DNA from: Candidatus Falkowiibacteriota bacterium
Lineage (GTDB): Bacteria; Patescibacteriota; Patescibacteriia; JACRDY01
Length of the DNA: 64,000 bases
Reading direction: 5' to 3'
Assembly: GCA_016218485.1 (NCBI GenBank)
Contig: JACRDY010000059.1
Coordinates: 16,641 to 80,640 of the forward strand
The position numbers and the translations under genes were made by a program. Below the pieces are notes generated by a model, which was not told the DNA's origin, made no database searches, and saw only the letters and a program-made list of their open reading frames with translations. Shown one piece after another: positions 1 through 7,019 of this stretch; positions within the stretch are counted from its first letter, which is position 1, and each line of letters begins with the position of its first letter.

Positions 1-848
1 GTGGGGTAGCTGGCATAGCCGACTAGTTCGGTATCGGTGTACTGCCAGTCAAAAATATTGGTGAAGTTTTTCGTTTCAATCTTCGGCAGCGGGTAGGTGC
101 TGGGATCGCGCGACAGCTGTTCATGAGCGCCTTCAACATGATTTACAAAAAGGTGAATGTCAGCTAAAAAGCCGATCAGCCGGCCTTCGGCAAAGCCACT
201 CTCTTTAGCCAAGAGGTGCAGGAGGAGGGCGTAGCTGGCGATGTTAAACGGCAGACCGAGCATGATATCAACTGAGCGCTGATTCCAGAGCAGGTTGAGC
301 CGGCCGTTGACGACGGTAACCTGGTACGCCCAGTGACAGGGTGGCAGCGCCATCTGATCCATCATCAGCGGATTCCAGGCGCAGACGATCATCCGGCGAT
401 CATTGGGATTGGTTTTTAACATCTCCACCATATTTTTCAGCTGATCGCAGCCTTGGTCGGTATAGTTAGTGTCATAGTTATGGTACGGCGCGTTAAAGTG
501 TCGCCACTGAAAGCCATAGATCGCTCCGAGGTCGCGCTCTTCCGTCATTCTTTTTTTTGATGGTTCGTCATGCCCGTAGGGCGCTTTTTTGGGGTTAGCC
601 CACTCATCCCAGATGTGGTTATTGTGGTCCAGTAGCCATTGCTTGTCAGTAATACCCTTGATGAAAAATTCCAATTCTGAAGCGATGAGACGGAGTGGCA
701 CCTTCTTGGTTGTCAGCAGGGGATAGCCATTGGCCATGTCGTGCTCAAACATCCCACCGGCAATGGTGTAGGCGTCAGTACCCTGGCGGGTTTGTTTGAT
801 CTGACCCTCGTCGAGCGTTTTTTTAACCAAATCTAAGTATTGTTTCAT
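1..848 (-). CDS. thyA: Thymidylate synthase, 3' end cut by window edge
   Basis: Thymidylate synthase methylates dUMP to dTMP using methylenetetrahydrofolate in the cytoplasm. The reading frame opens at ATG (846-848) with MKQYLDLVKKTLDEG and runs off the left edge after 282 residues. The active-site segment PPCHWAYQ is present, with nucleophilic Cys at about residue 171. QRSVDIMLGLPFNIASYA and the folate/dUMP-binding region follow. The visible end (FDWQYTDTELVGYASYP) matches the final family segment, so only about a dozen residues are missing. It starts 10 bp after the end of dut and lies in a minus-strand block with dut, a kinase and dCMP deaminase, which together make dTMP. The family call is firm. 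Confidence 0.96.
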   Translation of the reverse strand, partial: MKQYLDLVKKTLDEGQIKQTRQGTDAYTIAGGMFEHDMANGYPLLTTKKVPLRLIASELEFFIKGITDKQWLLDHNNHIWDEWANPKKAPYGHDEPSKKRMTEERDLGAIYGFQWRHFNAPYHNYDTNYTDQGCDQLKNMVEMLKTNPNDRRMIVCAWNPLMMDQMALPPCHWAYQVTVVNGRLNLLWNQRSVDIMLGLPFNIASYALLLHLLAKESGFAEGRLIGFLADIHLFVNHVEGAHEQLSRDPSTYPLPKIETKNFTNIFDWQYTDTELVGYASYP

Positions 849-858
849 AACAACGCAA

Positions 859-1284
859 TTATTTCCTGCCCGTGGAGCCGAATTGGCCAGTGCCGCGCCG
901 CGCTTCGCTCAATTCAGCCGTCTCCGTTAGCTCGGCCAGCGCCACCGGGAAAATGACGAGCTGGGCGATCTTGTCGCCGGTTTCAATAGTGTAGGCTTCG
1001 CTGCCCAGATTGATCAGCTGCACATTATACTCGCCGCGGTAGCCGGCATCATAGACCCCGCCCATGGTGTGCAGGCCCGCGTTTTTGGGCAGGCTGCTCT
1101 TGTCTTTGACCATCGCGGCATAGCCACTGTTAAACTCTAGGGCAAAACCCAGATTAAAAATCCGACGTTCACCGACTCGCAGCGTATACTGTTCTCGTGA
1201 GTACAGATCTAGACCGACATCGCCCGGGTGGGCGTAGGAGGGGAGTTTTACATCGGGGATGAGTTTTTTGATCAAGACCTTCAT
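859..1284 (-). CDS. dut: dUTP diphosphatase (dUTPase)
   Basis: This trimeric dUTPase hydrolyses dUTP to dUMP and diphosphate, keeping uracil out of DNA and feeding thymidylate synthase. At 141 residues it has the usual length. All five family motifs are visible in order: PGDVGLDLYS, DKSSLP, GGVYDAGYRGE (with the catalytic Asp), GDKIAQLVI and the C-terminal RGTGQFGSTG. I chose the ATG at 1282-1284 (MKVLIKKLIPDV). A start 21 bp upstream is open, but it adds residues encoded by the repeat-word spacer and not seen in the family. Only 10 bp separate it from thyA, so the two are probably co-transcribed. Confidence 0.96.
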   Translation of the reverse strand: MKVLIKKLIPDVKLPSYAHPGDVGLDLYSREQYTLRVGERRIFNLGFALEFNSGYAAMVKDKSSLPKNAGLHTMGGVYDAGYRGEYNVQLINLGSEAYTIETGDKIAQLVIFPVALAELTETAELSEARRGTGQFGSTGRK

Positions 1285-1447
1285 GGAAATAAGTTCAAAG
1301 TTCAAAAGTTATAAAGTTGAAAGTTCAAAGTCCAAAATCCCAAGTTCAAAGTTCAAATCAAGTTCAAAGTTTTAAGTTCAAATGCCAAATCAGCGCATTG
1401 TTTGAACTTTGTCATTAGGTATTGATTTGAACTTTGGATTTTGAACT
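1285..1447. repeat. Word palindrome, 'caaagttcaaa' type
   Basis: The left arm repeats variants of AAGTTCAAAGT and the right arm repeats the complement (TTTGAACTTTG), giving one long imperfect hairpin that fills the gap between dut and the kinase gene. Closely similar copies lie at 9211-9337 and 40285-40409. Confidence 0.85.
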
Positions 1448-2014
1448 TTAGTTATTTTTTGCTTTAATAGTTTTCAGAATGTCCTCAATCTGCTGGTGCA
1501 GCTGTTCAATCGTGCCGTTGTTGTTAATCGTGAAGTTGGCAGTCTGGCCGGTTTCCAGGATGTGGATTTCCGCTTCGGCTCGTTCATCCTGCTGGAATTG
1601 TTCAAAGGTTTTACTGGTATCATCAACGTTTTCTCCGCGTTTGATGATTCGTTCGTAGCGAATTGGTTGATCAGCGGTTAGGTAAATGAGGGAGAAGCCG
1701 GCGAACCGTCGCAGGTATTTGATGTCCGGTTCACGGCGGACGCCGTCAACGGCGATCAGTTCGGCCGAATCTTTATTGACGTCTTCGGCAATCACCCGCG
1801 CCAGCGTGTCTTGGCCAAAATTTTTACGCAATGTTTGCGACATGTGCTGCATATTATCGCGGACGATCGGCAGGTACAAGCGGCCGAGGATATCGCGCAG
1901 TATGCCGGAAAACCGGTATGACGGCGCGCCGTATTTCTCCTTGAGATACTGGCAGGCGGTGCCTTTGCCACTGGAGATTTCGCCGACAAAGCCGAGGATG
2001 ATTTTATTGGCCAT
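1448..2014 (-). CDS. P-loop nucleotide kinase-like protein (dephospho-CoA kinase / dNMP kinase fold)
   Basis: This 188-residue protein starts MANKIILGFVG and has a Walker A loop GEISSGKGT at residues 11-19. Further on are VDGVRREPDIKYL (a Walker-B-like strand and DGxR element), the Arg-rich lid RYERIIKRGE, and a long acidic helix FEQFQQDERAEAEIHIL. This layout fits the AAA_17/CoaE/NMP-kinase group. The exact substrate cannot be read from the sequence. Because it lies between dCMP deaminase and dut-thyA, a role in phosphorylating a deoxynucleotide (for example dTMP or dCMP) is an attractive inference, but dephospho-CoA or another small molecule is equally possible. Confidence 0.75.
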   Translation of the reverse strand: MANKIILGFVGEISSGKGTACQYLKEKYGAPSYRFSGILRDILGRLYLPIVRDNMQHMSQTLRKNFGQDTLARVIAEDVNKDSAELIAVDGVRREPDIKYLRRFAGFSLIYLTADQPIRYERIIKRGENVDDTSKTFEQFQQDERAEAEIHILETGQTANFTINNNGTIEQLHQQIEDILKTIKAKNN

Positions 2015-2269
2015 AGTAGCAAGTTAGAAAGTTATAAAGTTGAAAGTTTAGTTTTTTTAACTTTTCTGCTGGGGGGGTTCCGTTCATAGCCCTTTGGGCT
2101 TGAGTGGATTAGCTCATGAAGACGAGCTGACGATTCCCCTCAACTCCACGCTATATTTTCATCACTACGCACTATTGATAATATTTAATCATGTGCTATA
2201 GTTTAAATAGAAATGTCAATTTTATACCCCAACAAATCCATCTCTTTTCTAGGCGGGTTTGTTTTTTAG
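2015..2269. other. Intergenic stretch with repeat words and a foldable segment
   Basis: 2015-2062 holds one arm of the 'aaagttgaaagtt' word family. 2080-2150 can fold into AGCCC/GGGCT and AGCTC/GAGCT hairpins enclosed by TTGAG/CTCAA. An extended -10-like TGCTATAGT lies near 2194 on the plus strand, and an AAATCC/GGGTTT hairpin followed by a T-run ends at about 2268 on the same strand. A short plus-strand RNA is conceivable, but nothing here is strong enough to call it. Confidence 0.3.
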
Positions 2270-2824
2270 TTACTGATTAGCGTAGTGTTCCATTTCATCA
2301 TTCAAGAGGACATATTCAACACCCGCCAATTTGAGAATTTCTTTGGAGCGGCCGGCGGCGTGGTAGTCTTTTTCCACCACCACCCGTTTGATCCCGCAGT
2401 TGATGAGCATTTTGGCGCAGGTGTAGCAGGGGAACATTAGGCAGTAGATGGTGGCGCCATCCAGCGCCACGCCGAGTTTAGCCGCCTGGGTCATGGCATT
2501 CTGTTCGGCGTGCGAGGTGCGGATGCAGTGTTGGCTGGTGCTGCCATCGGGGTTGTTGACGGTGTGCATCTCATGACCGACTTCGTCGCAGTGTAGGCAG
2601 CCTTTGGGCGAGCCGACATAGCCGGTGACCAGAATATGTCGGTCGCGCGAGACGCAGCAGCCGGTACGGCCGCGGTCACAGGTACCGCGGGTGGCGGCGG
2701 CGCGGGCAATATTCAGGAAATATTGATCCCAGGTGGGGCGGACGTGGGCCGGAGCCGGTTCATTGGTTTGATTAGTTTGGTTTTGATTTTGTTCCTCCCA
2801 GGAGAGCTGGTTTGACTGGTCCAT
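2270..2824 (-). CDS. dCMP deaminase (ComEB-like cytidine/deoxycytidylate deaminase)
   Basis: A zinc-dependent deaminase that converts dCMP to dUMP, the substrate of thymidylate synthase. The zinc site is complete: HAE at residues 105-107 (His ligand and catalytic Glu) and PCYTC at 132-136 (two Cys ligands). The second structural Cys/His cluster typical of dCMP deaminases is also visible (GTCDRGRTGCC, GCLHCDEVGH). The family normally starts near RPTWDQYFLNIA, at residue 29 here. The preceding 28 residues are Gln/Asn-rich and may be a low-complexity extension or the result of a later true start. First gene of the dTMP block read leftward; it lies 255 bp from the kinase gene. Confidence 0.93.
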   Translation of the reverse strand: MDQSNQLSWEEQNQNQTNQTNEPAPAHVRPTWDQYFLNIARAAATRGTCDRGRTGCCVSRDRHILVTGYVGSPKGCLHCDEVGHEMHTVNNPDGSTSQHCIRTSHAEQNAMTQAAKLGVALDGATIYCLMFPCYTCAKMLINCGIKRVVVEKDYHAAGRSKEILKLAGVEYVLLNDEMEHYANQ

Positions 2825-2961
2825 ATGGCCGTGGTTAAGGAGTTAACAATTTCCTGTATTTTACCAGAGGGAGGAGTGGCAAGGCAAGAGGTCGGTTAAT
2901 AACGCCCAAACTGACCTATAATCATTAGGGATAAGCCACATTCAGCAGAATAAAAAGGCAG

Positions 2962-3090
2962 ATATTAGAAATTGGAAATTAGATATTGGGAATTGTCTAA
3001 AAGCAACGTTTTCGTTAACCAGGGTTTTAAAACCCTGGTTAACGGATGAGCAGAGTCTTTAATCAGGGTTTTCAAACCCTGGTTAACTTT
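2962..3090. repeat. Word palindrome with 'ttaaccagggttttaaaa' hairpins
   Basis: Repeats of AAATTGGAAATTAGATATT are followed by two hairpins of the form TTAACCAGGGTTTTAAAACC (3016-3043) and a variant at 3059-3088. A relative containing both the 'attagatattggaaatt' words and a diverged copy of the hairpin sits upstream of eno (57298-57431). The rest of 2825-3234 holds only a GCCCCGCATTTTGCGGGGC hairpin near 3142 and no gene. Confidence 0.8.
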
Positions 3091-3234
3091 CATTTTCCAT
3101 TTCTGTCTTATTTCGTACATTCGCTTGCCTTCGCCGTAGCGGAGCCCCGCATTTTGCGGGGCTTCGCGCAGGCAAGGAACTCTAGGTCTCCATTGCCATG
3201 TATGATATTTTATATTAAACTCTAGGTAATTACT

Positions 3235-4029
3235 ATGGGTACGGCTAATATAAAAAATATTAAAGTAGCAGCGAAAGCCGGCGGGGAGGTACTCCGGCAG
3301 TATTTCGGTCAGGCTTTAAAAACTACCATTAAAACCGGTCCGGCGGATTTTGTGACCCAGGCGGATCTAGAGTCCGAGGCGGAAATTATCAGAATTCTGG
3401 AAGCGGCGTTCCCGGACTACAATATTGACTCAGAAGAGCGCGGGCTGATTGATAAGGGTTCGGATTGGACATTTGTCATTGACCCGTTGGATGGTTCCAA
3501 TAATTTTGTTTGTGGGATACCAAATTTTGCTGTTAGCATTGCTTTGTTAAAACAAAATACGTTGGAGGTTGGGGTTATTCAAGTGCCATTATCCGGTCAG
3601 ATTTATTGGGCGGCTCGGAATCAGGGTGCTTATGTCGGTGATTTGCCTAATCAGCCGCTCAGGGTGAGTGCGGCTCGGGAAATAAACTGTTCAACGATTG
3701 CCGTGGGTATGGGGTATGATGCTGTTCCTATGCGACAGACTATTTATAATCGGCTGGCCGCGATCCGTTTCCAGCGGGTATTGTCGGGCTGGTGTTCCAC
3801 GCTGGAGCACGCGGTTTTGGCGGCGGGCAAGATTGAATTGGCGCTGCAGTACAAGGGCGAGCAGTATGATTTTTTGGCCGGGAAAATTATTATGCGGGAA
3901 GCCGGTGCGATCATTACCGATTTGGCTGGCCAGCCGGAGAGCAGTGACTTGAACGGCAGTTTCATCGCCGGGAACAGCCGGGAGATGGTAGAGAAGTTTT
4001 TGGCGGGGATGGATTGGCAGGAATTATAG
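3235..4029 (+). CDS. Inositol monophosphatase family protein
   Basis: A Mg-dependent phosphatase of the IMPase/SuhB/CysQ superfamily, 264 residues, the usual size. The metal-binding motif is clear: SEERG near 66-70 and DPLDGSNNF at 83-91, with both Asp residues. The second family signature appears near the C-terminus as YDFLAGKIIMREAGAIITD, where the usual Trp is Tyr. The substrate cannot be told: inositol phosphate, fructose-1,6-bisphosphate, NADP or PAP are all family substrates. It starts at ATG 3235 with no obvious Shine-Dalgarno. It stands alone between repeat-filled gaps, divergent from the dTMP block. Confidence 0.9.
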   Translation: MGTANIKNIKVAAKAGGEVLRQYFGQALKTTIKTGPADFVTQADLESEAEIIRILEAAFPDYNIDSEERGLIDKGSDWTFVIDPLDGSNNFVCGIPNFAVSIALLKQNTLEVGVIQVPLSGQIYWAARNQGAYVGDLPNQPLRVSAAREINCSTIAVGMGYDAVPMRQTIYNRLAAIRFQRVLSGWCSTLEHAVLAAGKIELALQYKGEQYDFLAGKIIMREAGAIITDLAGQPESSDLNGSFIAGNSREMVEKFLAGMDWQEL

Positions 4030-4070
4030 TTGAAAGTTATAAAGTTGAAAGTTATAAAGTTTTTATAAAT
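4029..4070. repeat. Repeat-word arm ('aaagttgaaagttat')
   Basis: Tandem AAAGTTGAAAGTTAT words. The complementary arm is at 4437-4504, so the four-helix-bundle gene between them is bracketed by inverted arms. The arm overlaps the last codons of that gene. Confidence 0.75.
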
Positions 4071-4396
4071 CCAGAGATGAGTTTTGATATCTCAGTCGCC
4101 AGTTGAATGTACTGTGTGAATTGATCGTTGGGTATATATTTTAATTCTCGGCCAATATAGAGCATTGATCGTACTTCTCCACAGGATCCTTTGGCGATAT
4201 AGAGGAAGGCGATGAATTCTTTATTCGTCCGGCGTTCAAACCCTTCAGCGATATTATTCATAATAGAGACTGAAGCTCTTTGAATTTGATCACGGAATCC
4301 CCAGTCTTTATTATCTCTCATTGATGTGTATATGAGTAAGGATAATATTTGAGCTTTTTGCCAGGCAATAATATCTTCAAATCTTTTAATAATCAT
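4052..4396 (-). CDS. Four-helix-bundle protein, 23S rRNA intervening-sequence (IVP/S23) family
   Basis: A small helical protein of 114 residues with the family's characteristic features: FEDIIAWQKAQ at the N-terminus, FRDQIQRASVSIMNNIAEGFER in the middle (split here by residues 34-55), then FIAFLYIAKGSCGEVRSML. Members were first found inside intervening sequences of 23S rRNA genes and also occur as stand-alone genes; their biochemical role is not established. Its base composition is more AT-rich than the neighbouring ribosomal block, and it is enclosed by inverted repeat-word arms. Both facts hint at mobility, which is inference. The C-terminus (GFIKTL) runs into the repeat arm. Confidence 0.88.
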   Translation of the reverse strand: MIIKRFEDIIAWQKAQILSLLIYTSMRDNKDWGFRDQIQRASVSIMNNIAEGFERRTNKEFIAFLYIAKGSCGEVRSMLYIGRELKYIPNDQFTQYIQLATEISKLISGFIKTL

Positions 4397-4436
4397 ATAC
4401 TCACAGTATAAGAATAATTATTAAAAAATATCTAAA

Positions 4437-4504
4437 CTCTTGATTTTTCCCTTTATAATTTGCAACTTTATAACTTTATAACTTTCAACTTTATAACTTT
4501 TTTA
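4437..4504. repeat. Repeat-word arm ('ataactttcaactttataac')
   Basis: Tandem words complementary to those at 4029-4070, on the other side of the IVP gene. The same word family recurs at 5296-5377 and 5850-5932. Confidence 0.75.
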
Positions 4505-4507
4505 ACT

Positions 4508-4542
4508 AAAAAACCCCGTGGGCATATCCCACGAGCTTTTTT
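4508..4542 (-). terminator. Intrinsic terminator after rplA
   Basis: On the minus strand, CTCGTGGG-ATAT-GCCCACGGGG forms a stem followed by a run of six T. It lies 17 bp past the rplA stop and ends the secE-nusG-rplK-rplA block. Confidence 0.85.
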
Positions 4543-4559
4543 AAATTTTCAATCCGGAG

Positions 4560-5243
4560 TTAAACCGCCAGCTTGATACTCGGGCCCATAGAGGTGCAGA
4601 GTACGGCATGTTTGAGGTAGGTGCCTTTAGACGATGAGGGTTTGGCTTTACGTACCGCTTCTAGGAAGGTTTCGGCATTATCCAGCAGTTTGTCTTGGCC
4701 AAAGGAGATTTTGCCGATCAGCTGATGGATGTTGCCGGTATTGTCGCTCTTGAAGGTGATTTTACCTTTTTTTAATTCTGAAATTATTTTAGCGACGTTC
4801 GGGCCGACAGTTTCGTTTTTCGGCGACGGCATCAGGCCGCGAGTGCCAAGGATTTTGGCGATGACGGCGATCTTCGGCATCATGGCCGGAGTGGCTACCG
4901 CCACTGCAAAATCAGTTTTCTCGGTTTTTTTGATTTCATTGATCAGGTCTTCGCCGCCGACCAGGTCAGCGCCGGCTTCCCGCGCGTCCTTTTCCTTATC
5001 AGCTTCCACAAAGGCAGCCACCCGTTTGCTCTTGCCCGTGCCGTGCGGCAGGGTAATGGTGGAGCGGATTTGCTGGTCGCTCTTTTTGGTATCAATGCCG
5101 AGCCGCAGGTGGATTTCCACGCCGGCGTCAAATTTTTCAGTCTTATGGCTGATAATCAGATTCAGCGCTTCGGCCAGGCTGTAGACTTGGCTGCGGTTAA
5201 TTTTGGTAGCTAGTTCGTTGTAACGTTTGCCGTGTTTTGGCAT
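4560..5243 (-). CDS. rplA: 50S ribosomal protein L1
   Basis: L1 binds 23S rRNA at the L1 stalk and, in many bacteria, represses its own mRNA. The 227-residue sequence has the family start (MPKHGKRYNELATKI), the loop LPHGTGKSKRVAAFVE, and the second-domain signature MPSPKNETVGPNV ahead of KKGKITFKSDNTGNIH. It ends SMGPSIKLAV. It is the last gene of the minus-strand block and is followed at once by a terminator. The gap to rplK holds a 'gtccgccgcggcggac' element and a word palindrome, both duplicated upstream of rplK. No Shine-Dalgarno is visible. Confidence 0.97.
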   Translation of the reverse strand: MPKHGKRYNELATKINRSQVYSLAEALNLIISHKTEKFDAGVEIHLRLGIDTKKSDQQIRSTITLPHGTGKSKRVAAFVEADKEKDAREAGADLVGGEDLINEIKKTEKTDFAVAVATPAMMPKIAVIAKILGTRGLMPSPKNETVGPNVAKIISELKKGKITFKSDNTGNIHQLIGKISFGQDKLLDNAETFLEAVRKAKPSSSKGTYLKHAVLCTSMGPSIKLAV

Positions 5244-5249
5244 AGGTAT

Positions 5250-5377
5250 TTCGTTCAGTGGTGCGTGCGTCCGCCGCGGCGGACTCCCACGGTTAGTTAG
5301 TTGTCAGTTAGAAAGTTGAAAGTTATAAAGTTAAAAGTACAAAACTTTCAACTTTATAACTTTATAATTTTAAACTT
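5250..5377. repeat. Leader repeat copy 1 (rplA side): GC palindrome plus word palindrome
   Basis: Immediately upstream of rplA lies a segment of about 48 bp containing the perfect palindrome GTCCGCCGCGGCGGAC (5269-5284), followed by 'aaagttgaaagttat' words and their complement. A second copy of the whole arrangement precedes rplK (5804-5932). Confidence 0.9.
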
Positions 5378-5799
5378 TATTCCACCATAATCCCCATCTG
5401 TCGGGCCGTGCCTTCAATAATGCGCATGGCGGCATTGATGTCATGAGCGTTGAGATCAACCATTTTTTTCTCGGCGATCTCTCTCACTTGAGCGCGGGTG
5501 ACTTGGCCGACTTTTTCTTGCAGCGGTTTGCCTGAACCTTTGGCTACACCCGCGGCTTTTTTTAAGAGTTCAGCGGCCGGCGGAGTTTTGAGAATAAAGG
5601 TGTAGGTGCGATCCTCGTAGATGGTGATTTCACAGGGAGTAATGTCACCCGGCATTTGCTTGGTGGCTTCATTAAATTTACTGCAGAATTCACTGATGTT
5701 CACGCCATGCTGGCCGAGCGCCGGGCCGACCGGCGGCGCCGGGTTGGCTTGCGCGCCCGGGATCTGCAGCTTGACGATTGTTTTGATTTTCTTAGCCAT
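5377..5799 (-). CDS. rplK: 50S ribosomal protein L11
   Basis: L11 forms the base of the GTPase-associated stalk with 23S rRNA. The 140 residues are of normal length and begin MAKKIKTIVKLQIPGAQAN. The proline-rich N-terminal signature APPVGPALGQHGVNISEFC is present. The C-terminal RNA-binding domain carries KKMVDLNAHDINAAMRII and GTARQMGI. Gene order nusG-rplK-rplA is the standard bacterial arrangement. The gap upstream carries the same leader repeat as rplA. Confidence 0.97.
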   Translation of the reverse strand: MAKKIKTIVKLQIPGAQANPAPPVGPALGQHGVNISEFCSKFNEATKQMPGDITPCEITIYEDRTYTFILKTPPAAELLKKAAGVAKGSGKPLQEKVGQVTRAQVREIAEKKMVDLNAHDINAAMRIIEGTARQMGIMVE

Positions 5800-5803
5800 A
5801 TAC

Positions 5804-5932
5804 GTTTCGTTAAGTGGTGCGTGCGTCCGCCGCGGCGGACTCCCACGGTTGTTAGTTAAAAGTTAGAAAGTTGAAAGTTATAAAGTTGAAAGTTTTGTAC
5901 TTTTAACTTTATAACTTTCAACTTGTAACTCA
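5804..5932. repeat. Leader repeat copy 2 (rplK side)
   Basis: The near-identical counterpart of 5250-5377: TTTCGTTAAGTGGTGCG, then GTCCGCCGCGGCGGAC (5825-5840), then a word palindrome of the 'aaagttgaaagttat' type that reaches the nusG stop. Confidence 0.9.
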
Positions 5933-6475
5933 GATTTTTTTTACTTGCAGGAAATCCAGCTCCACCGGTGTCTCGCGGCCGAACATAGAGACGAGCGCCT
6001 TGATCTTGCCGCGGGTTTCATCAATCTCGGAAATTTTTCCTTCAAAGTTTTTGAACGGGCCGTCCACGATGCGGATGGGCTGGCCGATAGAGAGGTCAAT
6101 GGTGTAGGTTGGCTCTTCCACGCCCTTGCGTTTCATGATAGCTTCCACTTCTTTTTTGGACATGGGCGTCGGCACCGTGCCGGAGCTGGTGAAGCCGGTG
6201 ACGTTGGGGGTATTGCGCACCACGTACCAGGAATCATCAGTGACGGTCATTTCCACCATGATGTAGCCGGGGAAGATTTTTTCCTCAATGACTTTCCGTT
6301 TACCATTTTTGATTTTGATCTTTCGCTCAGTCGGAATAACCACGTTAAAAATTTTGTCGTCCATACCCATGGAGACAATTCTGGACTTGAGGTCTTCCAC
6401 CACTTTTTCCTCATAGCCGGAGTAGGTGTGAATGACGTACCAGCGGCGGCCGAGCTGTAGTGTTTGTTTTGGCAT
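5930..6475 (-). CDS. nusG: Transcription termination/antitermination factor NusG
   Basis: NusG binds RNA polymerase and links transcription with Rho or the ribosome. The 181 residues contain the NGN domain (RRWYVIHTYSGYEEKVVEDL at about 11-30, IFPGYIMVEM further on) and the C-terminal KOW segment (VRIVDGPFKNFEGKISEID). The sequence ends FLQVKKI, where the family normally ends. The stop codon is TGA (read from 5930-5932), almost the only TGA stop in the window. It lies between secE and rplK in the canonical order. Confidence 0.97.
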   Translation of the reverse strand: MPKQTLQLGRRWYVIHTYSGYEEKVVEDLKSRIVSMGMDDKIFNVVIPTERKIKIKNGKRKVIEEKIFPGYIMVEMTVTDDSWYVVRNTPNVTGFTSSGTVPTPMSKKEVEAIMKRKGVEEPTYTIDLSIGQPIRIVDGPFKNFEGKISEIDETRGKIKALVSMFGRETPVELDFLQVKKI

Positions 6476-6477
6476 AG

Positions 6478-6536
6478 TGGAGTAGTCCCTAGTCCTTAGT
6501 CCTTAGTCCTTAGTCCTTAGTCCTTAGCTCTTAGCG
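6478..6536. repeat. Repeat-word arm ('agtccttagtccttag')
   Basis: A tandem 7-bp word (AGTCCTT) repeated about six times between secE and nusG, overlapping the secE stop. Its reverse complement (ACTAAGG words) lies at 8118-8160, just before pilT, so the pilin-like gene lies between inverted arms. Confidence 0.85.
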
Positions 6537-6719
6537 GTTGATGAGGTATTCAAAGCCAAAGGAAAAGATATAGTCTAGGAGACCCAAAAAGGCGGCCAAC
6601 ACCAGGCTGATGCCGATCACCAGCGCGGTGTGTTTGGTCGTTTCTTTTTTGGTCGGCCAAGTGACTTTTTTGAGTTCCACCTTGGATTCTTTGAAATATT
6701 CCACGATTTTGTTGGCCAT
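6531..6719 (-). CDS. secE: Preprotein translocase subunit SecE
   Basis: The small subunit that clamps SecY in the inner membrane. The 62 residues are the usual short form: MANKIVEYFKESKVELKKV, then the family signature TWPTKKET, then one hydrophobic segment (about residues 30-55, HTALVIGISLVLAAFLGLLD). It starts the secE-nusG-rplK-rplA block. The last residues (YLINR) abut repeat words. Upstream lies a REP-like element. Confidence 0.95.
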   Translation of the reverse strand: MANKIVEYFKESKVELKKVTWPTKKETTKHTALVIGISLVLAAFLGLLDYIFSFGFEYLINR

Positions 6720-6733
6720 AGTGTTTAAAATAA

Positions 6734-6834
6734 ATCCAGCACCTTCCAGAATACCCCATCAGCTTGCTGTGGGGGTGAATGGCTGAGAGAGTATGCCTGC
6801 AGTGTGTACTACCCCGACAGGAAGGTGCTGGATT
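6734..6834. repeat. REP-like hairpin element, copy 1
   Basis: Outer inverted repeat ATCCAGCACCTTCC...GGAAGGTGCTGGAT enclosing an inner segment with GAATGGCTGAGAGAGTAT and ACTACCCCGACAGG. It shares outer ends with copies at 23659-23719, 26018-26135 and 46065-46125, and shares the inner segment with the 26018 copy. Confidence 0.9.
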
Positions 6835-6950
6835 TTAAAACCGCCCGGAGGCGGTATATTCAGTTTCTGTAGGTATTATAGGGGAAAATACTGCGGCAGT
6901 CAAGGGGATAAGTTTTTGGGATAAGTTTTTGTACAGATAAGTTTTTGTGG

Positions 6951-6980
6951 TTGACATAAATAATATATTATGATAAAACA
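6951..6980 (+). promoter_or_regulatory. Possible promoter of the pilin-like gene
   Basis: A perfect TTGACA (6951-6956) precedes the AT-rich TATTATGATAAAAC. No -10 hexamer sits at the ideal distance; GATAAA (spacer 15) is the closest. The rest of 6835-6950 is without features. Confidence 0.4.
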
Positions 6981-7019
6981 AGAAAGGTTTCCACCCCCAT
7001 GACAATAAGGAGGCGGGTC

